A stretch of DNA of 64,000 bases from Bin55 sp009840545. GTDB taxonomy: Bacteria; Pseudomonadota; Gammaproteobacteria; Pseudomonadales; Azotimanducaceae. Position numbers and translations under genes: made by a program. The stretch lies in the NCBI GenBank assembly GCA_965208815.1, contig OZ242357.1:2294001-2358000 (forward strand), read 5' to 3'. Numbering within the stretch: position 1 is the first letter of the stretch; every line of letters starts with the position of its first letter. The notes below the pieces were generated by a model that did not search any database, was not told the origin of the DNA, and saw only the letters and a program-made list of their open reading frames with translations. Of this stretch, positions 1-8,077 are shown piece by piece.

Positions 1-150
1 CGACGCCGCCACAATCACTGCTTGACCGACCTTGCTACTAGTGTCTAACTCTATTAGATCGTTCGATCAGTTCCTTGCGACTTAAACATTGTTGAATTTC
101 ATTTCTAATTTATTAAAAATACTTGTACAATAGTAAAAGTTACTTTCGTT

Positions 151-480
151 TTGTTAAAGTCTGATTTGAAAGCATCGACGCCAGATCACCCGCTATTTGA
201 GCTTCCCCGCGAGGATCTCAATCTGATTACCGAACTGGTTTTACAGTCCGGATCTCTGAAAGGATTGGCTGCGAGTTATGGAGTCAGTTATCCGACCATT
301 CGAGGTCGCGTAGACAGGGTGATCGAACGCCTTCGAAGTCGGATTGCCGGTACGCCAACCGATCCTTTGGTTGAGCTGTTAGGAGATTTGGTGGAGCGAG
401 GCGAATTGACCGTTTCGGGTGCTCGAGCCGTACGTGACCTCTCCCGAGCTCAGACTTTGGAAATGAACGAGGAGAAATGA
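151..480 (+). CDS. DUF2089-like small helix-turn-helix protein
   Basis: A 109-residue cytoplasmic protein. Residues about 14-62 resemble the DUF2089 pattern: an acidic 'LPREDL' lead, then a sigma-like helix-turn-helix (about 35-58) with the core SGSLKGLAASYGVSYPTIR. The tail (70-100) is a short helical segment. The family is thought to bind DNA or act with a partner membrane protein; no target is visible here. The start is TTG at 151 without a clear Shine-Dalgarno, so it is uncertain. The stop overlaps the ATG of the next gene (ATGA at 477-480), so the two are translationally coupled and probably act together. A short inverted repeat, AGTAA/TTACT at 132-144, sits just upstream. Confidence 0.75.
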   Translation: MLKSDLKASTPDHPLFELPREDLNLITELVLQSGSLKGLAASYGVSYPTIRGRVDRVIERLRSRIAGTPTDPLVELLGDLVERGELTVSGARAVRDLSRAQTLEMNEEK

Positions 481-1175
481 TGATGGATACATTGTGGCCA
501 TATTGGTGGAATGCGGTCGGAAGCGTACTTTGCATTGGAATTGGAATGGTCGAAGTGATTATCGGCATCGTTCATGCTCTTCGTGGCCGAGGTTTTCGAG
601 GTGTCCTAACAGGAATAATCGTCATTGGAATTGGTGGACTTCTTTGTGCATGCGTTGGGTTGGTGGCAATTATTGACGACCGGTCGTTCGACGATTACTT
701 CGAACTGCAGTTTATAGGCTGCCTTGTGTACTGGATGAGCATCGGAAATATTCTTGTAGCGGATATGGTGCTCCGTGCATTTTTGGCTAATCAACCCACG
801 GAAAATCAATCCAGGCCTTTCCGATGGTTTCCTTCACTAAAAAGATTGAATGTCTGGCATCCAATGTGGTGGACAAGCGCTGTTCGTTTAGATGATTGGA
901 ACTCGGGGGGACGCTATGGAAAATGGATGAAACCTGTGATCTTTTCCAATGTTGGAATTTGCTTGGCTGTTCTAGTTTTGGGGAGCTGGTGGTTTCTCTT
1001 CACGGCGCAGTTTGAGATGGCGGAGTATGAGAAATGGTTTTCTGTAATGTTTCTAGGATTGGGGTTTCTGATATTGGCAGGCCAATGGTGGTTCATCAAG
1101 GCACTTAGTATCTGGTGGATTTCCAGGTCGCACGATAAACAGCGCTTGGCTGCGGAAGAACTACGGCGCAGCTGA
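477..1175 (+). CDS. Polytopic membrane protein coupled to the DUF2089 regulator
   Basis: A 232-residue protein with about four to five hydrophobic segments (roughly 12-33, 43-65, 78-100, 150-172, 190-212), rich in Trp and Gly, with a charged C-terminus. I recognise no catalytic motif. It overlaps the preceding HTH gene by four bases, as DUF2089-type genes often do with membrane-protein partners, so a regulator/membrane pair is likely. Three consecutive ATG codons make the exact start uncertain by two residues. The function is unknown. Confidence 0.7.
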   Translation: MMMDTLWPYWWNAVGSVLCIGIGMVEVIIGIVHALRGRGFRGVLTGIIVIGIGGLLCACVGLVAIIDDRSFDDYFELQFIGCLVYWMSIGNILVADMVLRAFLANQPTENQSRPFRWFPSLKRLNVWHPMWWTSAVRLDDWNSGGRYGKWMKPVIFSNVGICLAVLVLGSWWFLFTAQFEMAEYEKWFSVMFLGLGFLILAGQWWFIKALSIWWISRSHDKQRLAAEELRRS

Positions 1176-1612
1176 AACCCTAGACTGGTACTGACTGGCT
1201 GTGCTTGCCGGTGTCTCCAGATTCGATTGACCACAACTAATTATCACCTTGGCTCACCGTACGAGTCTCTCTAAAGTGTCTGCACACTTGGCGCAATACA
1301 GTATTGAAGCCTTCATGCTTCAAGTTACCCACTTTTCGATACAAATTTCGGCTAGAGAACTAGCTTGCGAATATCAAGCAGTCTAAAAACAGGTGCTACG
1401 GCTGAGAAAACGATTGGCTAACAGAAGTCTTTACATGGTCTGTCGATCGCTTCGGACCCCTGCAAGGACAATAGATCACATTGTTGATTTGATGCGCGAC
1501 TAAATTGAAAAAGATTTACACGTCGCCGCGAGCAATCTCCAAAGTCTCAGTGCAATGTGCTTGCGTGCGGGTCATGCGACAATTGATATCTCTTGAAGAG
1601 GATTGATTCCGT
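1176..1612. other. Intergenic region with a short relic of the aceF 3' end
   Basis: No gene is visible. The only structure found is a stretch at about 1331-1385 that resembles the region around the aceF stop (about 3509-3562); see the separate repeat entry. Confidence 0.6.
1331..1385 (-). repeat. Degraded partial copy of the aceF 3' end
   Basis: Bases 1346-1385 align without gaps to 3524-3563, the last codons of aceF and the bases just beyond its stop. By eye this is about 32 of 40 identities, including a perfect 16-mer (AGCTTGCGAATATCAA at 1362-1377 and 3540-3555). Both are in the same orientation. The copy lies on the far side of the thioredoxin-fold gene, as if that gene had been inserted at the end of aceF and the old end displaced. 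The match is short, so it is the weakest of the four relics of this kind. Confidence 0.5.
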
Positions 1613-3445
1613 CTATCCTGGTGAAGCACCTTCGACCTTTTCAATCTCGTCTTCGTCGGCTTGCGAAATTTCACCATATGTTTCGACTAGATACTCAGTA
1701 AGCATGTCCGTTTTCAGATCCTTCTGAATCACACACCCCTTTTTGTCGACGATGTATCCCTTCGGAATGACTGTAACACCATATGAAGTCGCAACTGGTG
1801 AGTTGCTTTCGTCATCGAGTTCACCTATATCGATCCATGGTAATTGGTGCTCTTCCGATGCCAGAGCCCATTTCTCCAAGCTGTCGTCCGTATCAATGGT
1901 GACTACTTGGAACCCTCTGTCGTGATATGCAGCATATAAGCGCTTTAACGCCGGAAATTTTCGAATGCATGGTCCGCACCAAGAAGCCCAGAATTCTACG
2001 AGTACCAACTCATTGACTTCAAGTGCATCTCGAAGCGAAACCTCCTCACCGTCGAGGCCTTTTAGGGTAAATTCTGGGGCCTTCTGCCCAGGCACCAAGT
2101 TGCGGTCGTTTCTCCTACGTTCCACGTCCGGGGCAGCTTTCGATCGCAGTGGTTCAAGGCGTCGTGCGACCATATCCGCATTTAGTCGAGACGCAACTTG
2201 GTCGTACACGTCAAGCGCTCGGTATCGTTCATTTGAAAGTATCCCAAACGCGTCTAGTTCCAAAGCAAGAAGAGCTTCGACTGGATCATTCGATGTAGTC
2301 GCCACTTTCTCTATCTCACGATAGCGAAATTGCGTCATTGCTGTTTGTAGTTTGAAGTACTGGGGGTATGTTGCATCAACATAGTCCATGATTCCCGGCT
2401 TGACTTGGTCGAGATTCACATGTTCGCACTCCACAACAGGAGGAATCCCAAGAGCAAGTGCCAATATAGGTGGTTGTTCCTTGACTTTTTTGTCCGTTTC
2501 CACAGCTTCGGATTCGTTTTTAACTGATGTGTTCTCCCCGCCAGTCTCTTCGCTCGCTGCAGCTTCTTGAAGCTTGGCTTCCTCCTGTCGCACTGCCATT
2601 TCATTTTGGTACTCTTCCTTTGCTGTTCGATGAGCGCGAGTCAAAGACAAGTACTCCTCGTTCATTGACCAACTCTCAATGAGAGCCTTGTGCATATCGC
2701 CATCCGAGGTGGCGATTAGTCCACTACCCTCGTCATCGGGAATCACCGTTATCGTCGCACGAGGTTCTAGGATTGCTTGTGGGTTGCTGTTGAATCCATT
2801 TTCACTCTTTACCGTAATCCAGACGGCTCGCGGTTCCTTGCTGGCGTTTTCGATTTTGAATGTGCCGTCGTTTGCAACAATCACGGAACCGAAGTTCAGA
2901 GTTCCGACGTTCCCATCCCCTCTCGCAAGAACGTTGACGGTTGCTCCTCTCAAGTCCACATCAAGCGACCTAAGGTCTCCCTTGATCGTGAATTTACTGC
3001 TTGGATCCTCATGCAGGCGCAGATTTCCTACAAACATTACTTTATGAGGTCTGCCCGAGTCGTCCGTCAAAACGCGGAAGAAAAGGTCAACGCCTGGATT
3101 TAAAACGAAATTGGTGGTTAGTGGATCTCGACCATCAACTGCGACGGAGATTGTGGAATCTGTGGGCTTCTCGATTTTTCCCGAGAGACTCACCTCATTG
3201 TTGACAAAACTGTCTGATGCCAACTCAAGGGTTTCAGATTCTCCGTGTTCATTCAAGACTTTCCTGAAAATGACTACTCTTGCTTCCAGGTTCCCAACTG
3301 ACGGCTGCCCGTTCTCTTCGTCCTTCGCCGCTTTATCTGGAAGGAATTGTCCCTTGATCGTAAATCCTTCGGTTGGATCCACTGCGGTTGCGGCAAGCGA
3401 CATGAGAGCACAAGCCATTCCTGCAATTACAAGATTCCTGTTCAT
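1613..3445 (-). CDS. Large exported TlpA-type thioredoxin-fold protein
   Basis: A 610-residue protein. I place the start at 3445 rather than the upstream ATG at 3523, because a strong AAGGAGG (3454-3460, minus strand) precedes it and the N-terminus then reads as a signal peptide (MNRNLVIAGMACALMSLAA). The first 450 residues are a beta-rich and then helical region I do not recognise, with a charged Glu/Lys stretch in the middle. The C-terminal 150 residues form a TlpA/AhpC-type thioredoxin domain with the redox motif WCGPC (about 488-492) and a cis-Pro 'VIPKGY' segment. It probably acts in the periplasm on disulfides. A shorter paralogue with the same layout lies at 23993-25438. It sits downstream of aceF in the same direction. 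Confidence 0.8.
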   Translation of the reverse strand: MNRNLVIAGMACALMSLAATAVDPTEGFTIKGQFLPDKAAKDEENGQPSVGNLEARVVIFRKVLNEHGESETLELASDSFVNNEVSLSGKIEKPTDSTISVAVDGRDPLTTNFVLNPGVDLFFRVLTDDSGRPHKVMFVGNLRLHEDPSSKFTIKGDLRSLDVDLRGATVNVLARGDGNVGTLNFGSVIVANDGTFKIENASKEPRAVWITVKSENGFNSNPQAILEPRATITVIPDDEGSGLIATSDGDMHKALIESWSMNEEYLSLTRAHRTAKEEYQNEMAVRQEEAKLQEAAASEETGGENTSVKNESEAVETDKKVKEQPPILALALGIPPVVECEHVNLDQVKPGIMDYVDATYPQYFKLQTAMTQFRYREIEKVATTSNDPVEALLALELDAFGILSNERYRALDVYDQVASRLNADMVARRLEPLRSKAAPDVERRRNDRNLVPGQKAPEFTLKGLDGEEVSLRDALEVNELVLVEFWASWCGPCIRKFPALKRLYAAYHDRGFQVVTIDTDDSLEKWALASEEHQLPWIDIGELDDESNSPVATSYGVTVIPKGYIVDKKGCVIQKDLKTDMLTEYLVETYGEISQADEDEIEKVEGASPG

Positions 3446-3451
3446 TTCCCT

Positions 3452-3460
3452 AACCTCCTT
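3452..3460 (-). promoter_or_regulatory. Shine-Dalgarno that sets the start of the thioredoxin-fold gene
   Basis: AAGGAGGTT on the minus strand, about six bases upstream of the ATG at 3445. It decides against the longer reading frame beginning at 3523, whose first 26 residues lack signal-peptide character. Confidence 0.75.
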
Positions 3461-3529
3461 CGGGCGTGTTGCCGTTGATCTGTACGCGATTGGGCTAAAT
3501 CTCAAGTCTACTTTGTTGGGCAATATCCG

Positions 3530-4831
3530 CTACAGTACGAGCTTGCGAATATCAACAAGTCGAGCAATGAGCGCTTGTACAAAACGACCTGCTTCAGCCC
3601 CGTTAATGGCCCGATGATCGTAGGACAGGGATAACGGCAGCACCCTTCGAGGTCGGAATTCTCCGTTTATCCACACCGGTTTGACAGTCATTCGTGCCAC
3701 GCCCAAGATTGCTACTTCGGGAGCATTGACCACAGGTGTAAACCCTGTTCCACCAATGTTGCCCAGACTTGAAACAGTGAAAGTGGCTCCCTGGATATCA
3801 GAGGGCTTCAATTTCTTCTCTTGAGCCGCTGTCGCCAATTCGTTTGCCTCGGAAGCTATTTCTCGTACGCCTTTGCGGTCAGCATCCCTAATTACCGGAA
3901 CTACTAGTCCATCTGCCGTATCGACTGCCATTCCGATGTTTACAAATTTCTTCTGAATCAAGGACTTGAGATCCGAGCTAATGGATGAATTGAATTGCGG
4001 AAATTCGATTAGTGTGCTTGCACATGCCTTGATGATGAAGGGAACCGGCGTCAGTCGACTGTCTCGATCGGCTACTTCGGAATTTAGCTTGCTTCTGAAT
4101 TCCTCCAATTCACTGATATCGGCTTCGTCATGCTGAGTTACGTGAACAACATTGAGCCAGCTTCGTGAAAGATTCTCCGCGCCTCGTGCTTGAATTCGTG
4201 TCAGTGGAACTTCCTCAATCTCTCCAAAACGACTGAAGTCCGGCAGTTCAATCGCTGGAATTCCTGCTCCTGCCGCAAGCGCTTGTGGTTGAGTGAAGGA
4301 CTGCTTAACAAATGCCTTTACATCGTCTTTGACTATTCTTCCGTTCGCTCCCGAGCCATTTACTCGACCCAAGTCAACACCGAGTTCTCGTGCGAGTTTC
4401 CTCACGGCTGGTCCAGCATAGACTGACGCTCCATCTTCCCTTGCTGGAGAGATTGCTGAAACTTCAGGTGTAGGCGGTGTTTCAGGAATCGGACCGGTAT
4501 CGCTGACAGGTTGTTCGGGTTTGGTTTCGGCTTTCTCCTCAGGCGCGTTCGTCTTCGATTTTTCTGTCTTATCTTCAGCTTTGGATGCGGCAGCGTCCAC
4601 ATCTAAAGTTGCTATGGAATCGCCAGTATTCACTACATCTCCGAGCGCCAAGGAAATGTCTGTAACAGTCCCTTCAAATGGAGCTGGAACCTCCATCGAT
4701 GCCTTGTCTGACTCAATGACGATCAGAGCGTCGTTTTCAAGCACGCGATCTCCGACCGAAACGCAAATTTCGATTACTTCGACGTCCTTTGCGTCGCCGA
4801 TGTCAGGAATTACTACTTGCTCGGTAGTCAT
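3530..4831 (-). CDS. aceF: Pyruvate dehydrogenase E2, dihydrolipoyl acetyltransferase
   Basis: E2 core of the pyruvate dehydrogenase complex; it transfers acetyl from lipoyl-lysine to CoA in the cytoplasm. The 433 residues read, in order: one lipoyl domain (1-78) with lipoylated Lys43 in ESDKASMEV; a Lys/Glu/Pro/Ala linker (80-135); a peripheral-subunit-binding domain (about 142-175, VRKLARELGVDLGRVNGSG); and the acyltransferase domain (about 205-433) with the DHRAING catalytic motif, His near residue 406. E. coli AceF has three lipoyl domains and is longer; one is common elsewhere. Its ATG overlaps the aceE stop (4828-4831), giving an aceE-aceF operon. No lpd gene follows in this window. Confidence 0.97.
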   Translation of the reverse strand: MTTEQVVIPDIGDAKDVEVIEICVSVGDRVLENDALIVIESDKASMEVPAPFEGTVTDISLALGDVVNTGDSIATLDVDAAASKAEDKTEKSKTNAPEEKAETKPEQPVSDTGPIPETPPTPEVSAISPAREDGASVYAGPAVRKLARELGVDLGRVNGSGANGRIVKDDVKAFVKQSFTQPQALAAGAGIPAIELPDFSRFGEIEEVPLTRIQARGAENLSRSWLNVVHVTQHDEADISELEEFRSKLNSEVADRDSRLTPVPFIIKACASTLIEFPQFNSSISSDLKSLIQKKFVNIGMAVDTADGLVVPVIRDADRKGVREIASEANELATAAQEKKLKPSDIQGATFTVSSLGNIGGTGFTPVVNAPEVAILGVARMTVKPVWINGEFRPRRVLPLSLSYDHRAINGAEAGRFVQALIARLVDIRKLVL

Positions 4832-7500
4832 TGGTGCAGAGGATCCGGTTTGCTTGGATCTATGTCCAAAGCCTTGATCGCTGCTGCGACTTCAGTGAGA
4901 GCGATGGTTTGGTTGTTAGCGAGGCTGCGCAACGCTGCAACAGTGATGAATCGCTCGTCGACCTCAAAGTGATGCCTCAACTGAGCTCGGGTATCGCTCC
5001 GACCATACCCGTCGGTTCCAAGAACAAAATAGGGTGCATCAAAGCACCCTCGGATAGACTCGGCATGGGACTTCACATAGTCCGTCGCCGCTACGACTGG
5101 AATCTCTCCATCCAATAGAGTTCCAGCATACGGTCTCTTTGGATCTTCTTCCGGATGCAGCATGTTCCACCGTTCCGTCGCGTTTCCATCACGCATTAGT
5201 TCCGTGAAACTCGTAACGCTCCAGATTCGAGCCGTTACATCGTAGTCATCGTTCAACCGTTGACCTGCTCGAAGCACTTGCTGAAGAATGGTTCCGCTTC
5301 CTAGTAGGTTGACTACGCGACCACTAGTACGAGAGCTATCACCAATCGTTGTGTAGTGGTACATTCCCTTAATGATTCCTTCTTCAACACCTTCTGGCAT
5401 CGGGGGTTGAGCATAGTTCTCGTTCATTAAGGTGATATAGAAGAACACCTTTTCGGATTCGGTATACATGCGACGCAACCCGTCGCAGACTATGACGGCA
5501 AGTTCGTAGGCAAAACACGGGTCGTACGCAACACAACTTGGATTCGTACTGGCAAGCACGTGGCTGTGTCCATCCTGATGCTGCAGTCCCTCACCGTTGA
5601 GAGTGGTACGGCCAGCAGTAGCTCCGAGTAGAAATCCCCGGGCTTGCATGTCTCCAGCAGCCCAGGTCAAGTCTCCAACTCGCTGGAATCCAAACATTGA
5701 ATAGAAAATGTAAAACGGAATCAGGGTGTAACCATGGCTGCTCGAGGACGTCGCTGCTGCCAGCCACGCTGCAAACGCTCCGGCTTCATTGATTCCCTCT
5801 TCCAAGACCTGTCCGTCGCGAGTCTCTTTATAGGCTGTGAGTGCACCCGCGTCCACGGGTTCGTAGAGCTGGCCTTCGGATGAATATATGCCCAGCTGGC
5901 GGAACATTCCCTCCATTCCAAAAGTTCGAGCCTCATCCGGAATTATCGGAACAATCCGATCGCGAATCGCCTTGTCTCGCAACAAGGTTGCTAGGATTCG
6001 CACAAAAGCCATGGTCGTGGAAATCTCTCGATCGCGGGAGCCATCCGTCTGACCCTTCAACGCATCCAATCCTGGGACTTCAAACCCATCCTCGACCTCG
6101 ACGCGACGCGGAATGCAGCCTCCCAGCTTTTCTCGCTGTTGGCGCATGTAGGTCATTTCGATGCTGTCGGCTGGTGGACGGTAGTAAGGAACACCATCAA
6201 GTTCCGAATCATTGATCGGAACATTGAAGCGATCTCTGAACTGCCTCAACTCATCGTTATTGAGTTTCTTGACTTGGTGAGTAGTGTTTTCGGACTCACC
6301 TGCGTCCCCCATGCCATACCCCTTGACCGTCTTGGCCAAAATCACAGTCGGCTGACCCTTGTGATTCATCGCTTCGTGGTATGCAGCGAACAATTTGTGT
6401 GGGTCGTGACCTCCTCGATTCAAGCGTTCGATCGCATCGTCGGACATGTCCGAAACAAGTTCAAGCAGTTCCTCATACTTGCCGAAGAATTCTGAGCGAG
6501 TAAAACCTCCCCCCTTCGCCTTGAAGTTCTGATATTCACCGTCGACCGTTTCGTCCATGAGCTGCTGCAAAAGGCCATTGCTGTCCCTCTCAAACAAGGG
6601 ATCCCAGTGACGGCCCCAAACAACCTTGATGACGTTCCAGCCTGAACCCCTAAACTCTCCCTCGAGTTCTTGAATGATCTTGCCGTTGCCTCGCACCGGC
6701 CCATCAAGTCGTTGTAGATTGCAATTCACAACAAAGATGAGATTGTCGAGGCGTTCTCGTCCAGCAAGCGATAGCACACCTAGAGACTCAGGTTCGTCAC
6801 ATTCGCCGTCGCCCAAAAATGCCCACACCTTTCGGTCGCCCATCTCAACAAGCCCTCGAGCGTCGAGATACTTCATTACATGAGCTTGGTAAATCGCCTG
6901 AATTGGTCCCAATCCCATAGAAACAGTGGGAAATTGCCAGTAGTCAGGCATCAATCTCGGATGAGGATAGGACGATAATCCTTTTCCGCCGGTTTCTTGG
7001 CGGAAGTTGTCCAATTGCTGCTCGTCAAGCCGACCTTCCAAATAGGAGCGAGCATAGATTCCCGGTGAACTATGTCCTTGGTAGTAGATGAGGTCGCCAA
7101 GGTTGGAGTCCGACGGACCTCGGAAGAAATGGTTGAAACCCACTTCGTAGAGGGTGGCCGCAGAAGCGAACGTCGAAATGTGTCCGCCTAAGTCTCCATC
7201 TTTCTGATTGGCACGCACCACCATTGCCAGTGCGTTCCATCGGATTAGGCTACGAATCTGCCTTTCGATATGGTCGTCGCCTGGCATTGAAGCCTCACGG
7301 GAAACCGGAATGGTGTTCCTATACGGCGTAGTTGTTAAAAACGGGAGCGGAGCTCCCGTTCGAGTGATTCGTGAGGAAAGTCTGCTTAGTAAGTAAGAAG
7401 CTCTTTCGCACCCCTCGTGTTCTAGTACATCCTCAAGAGCGTCTAGCCACTCTTGAGTTTCCTGAGGATTTTGATCTGGTACGTGGGGTGGTCGAGCCAT
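4828..7500 (-). CDS. aceE: Pyruvate dehydrogenase E1, homodimeric
   Basis: Thiamine-diphosphate enzyme that decarboxylates pyruvate and acetylates the lipoyl group of AceF. The 890 residues match the family length (E. coli 887). The ThDP-binding signature begins GDGECDEPE (230-238) and ends at NCN (259-261). The N-terminal region matches AceE throughout, including QGHSSPGIYARSYLEGRL (141-158). The gene heads the aceE-aceF operon; a TATAAT box lies just upstream (7528-7533, minus strand). The first about 50 codons and the leader are duplicated in degraded form at 11676-11878. No pdhR-type regulator gene is present in the window. Confidence 0.98.
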   Translation of the reverse strand: MARPPHVPDQNPQETQEWLDALEDVLEHEGCERASYLLSRLSSRITRTGAPLPFLTTTPYRNTIPVSREASMPGDDHIERQIRSLIRWNALAMVVRANQKDGDLGGHISTFASAATLYEVGFNHFFRGPSDSNLGDLIYYQGHSSPGIYARSYLEGRLDEQQLDNFRQETGGKGLSSYPHPRLMPDYWQFPTVSMGLGPIQAIYQAHVMKYLDARGLVEMGDRKVWAFLGDGECDEPESLGVLSLAGRERLDNLIFVVNCNLQRLDGPVRGNGKIIQELEGEFRGSGWNVIKVVWGRHWDPLFERDSNGLLQQLMDETVDGEYQNFKAKGGGFTRSEFFGKYEELLELVSDMSDDAIERLNRGGHDPHKLFAAYHEAMNHKGQPTVILAKTVKGYGMGDAGESENTTHQVKKLNNDELRQFRDRFNVPINDSELDGVPYYRPPADSIEMTYMRQQREKLGGCIPRRVEVEDGFEVPGLDALKGQTDGSRDREISTTMAFVRILATLLRDKAIRDRIVPIIPDEARTFGMEGMFRQLGIYSSEGQLYEPVDAGALTAYKETRDGQVLEEGINEAGAFAAWLAAATSSSSHGYTLIPFYIFYSMFGFQRVGDLTWAAGDMQARGFLLGATAGRTTLNGEGLQHQDGHSHVLASTNPSCVAYDPCFAYELAVIVCDGLRRMYTESEKVFFYITLMNENYAQPPMPEGVEEGIIKGMYHYTTIGDSSRTSGRVVNLLGSGTILQQVLRAGQRLNDDYDVTARIWSVTSFTELMRDGNATERWNMLHPEEDPKRPYAGTLLDGEIPVVAATDYVKSHAESIRGCFDAPYFVLGTDGYGRSDTRAQLRHHFEVDERFITVAALRSLANNQTIALTEVAAAIKALDIDPSKPDPLHQ

Positions 7501-7550
7501 CTGTTAAACGTGATTTTTCGCCGTCAGATTATAGACTCTAGGGCCTTATT
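7352..7550 (-). repeat. Intact member of a duplicated aceE 5' segment
   Basis: This stretch (first about 50 codons of aceE, its start and its promoter) is repeated at 11676-11878 in the same orientation with roughly 85% identity by eye and small indels. The intact copy keeps the ATG; the other has lost it. Confidence 0.85.
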
Positions 7551-7551
7551 G
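7528..7551 (-). promoter_or_regulatory. Probable promoter of aceE-aceF
   Basis: On the minus strand a perfect TATAAT -10 box occupies 7533-7528. Seventeen bases upstream is TTAAGC, a weak -35 candidate. This would place the start of transcription roughly 20 bases before the aceE ATG. In the degraded second copy near 11850 the same box reads TATAGT. Confidence 0.5.
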
Positions 7552-7650
7552 CTTAAGACCTGGTAGCAACTCGCCAAATTCTTCATTACGCTTGTGCAGA
7601 TACGATAGTACTGAATAATTGAACATGATAGAGGTAGAGTAGAAAGAGCA

Positions 7651-8024
7651 ATGAAGAAGTTCCCAAAGACCAGCATTAGAGACCGGACAAAACTCTTTCG
7701 AAGCGAGTGTGAGAGTCTGGAAGCCGCGACCCGAGTGCAATAGCACGAAAACTTTCAACGCCCGCGATTTGGACACTACAAGGCCTACGTGTTCAAGCAG
7801 CATTGCATTCGATGGTGCGCAAGCAGCGCGTTTCAGGCATCGCCCACGGCTGGCACGTTGTTCGAATACATCCGATTGCCCTCACAACAAGTGGTTCGCC
7901 ACCATCTACCTCGTCACCACCGACAAGGACAGAATCTCAGCTGCTGCATCGTCTTTTGTCCGTGTGCGCGATCCACTTGCCGTCACGGGCGAAGATACTG
8001 TATGGTGAAGCCTTGCAGGCATAG
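7651..8024 (+). pseudogene. Relic of an IS1595-family transposase, N-terminal half
   Basis: Reading from ATG 7651 gives MKKFPKTSIRDRTKLF, then an in-frame TAG at 7741-7743, then a degenerate zinc-ribbon region and SPTAGTLFEYIRLP. Near 7885 the frame shifts, and the next frame continues NKWFATIYLVTTDKDRISA. These blocks, in this order, match the N-terminal zinc-ribbon/DDE start of IS1595-type transposases (SPTAGT(I/L)F...LPL..WF.AIYL.T..K.GISA). The DDE domain itself is missing. No terminal inverted repeats were found. It is dead and old. It lies between aceE and the ABC-2/M1-like gene, at the left edge of an accessory segment. Confidence 0.75.
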
Positions 8025-8077
8025 ATCTTGCTGGCATAGATGCAGAAGCAATTTCGAAAATTAGACTAAACAGGTAG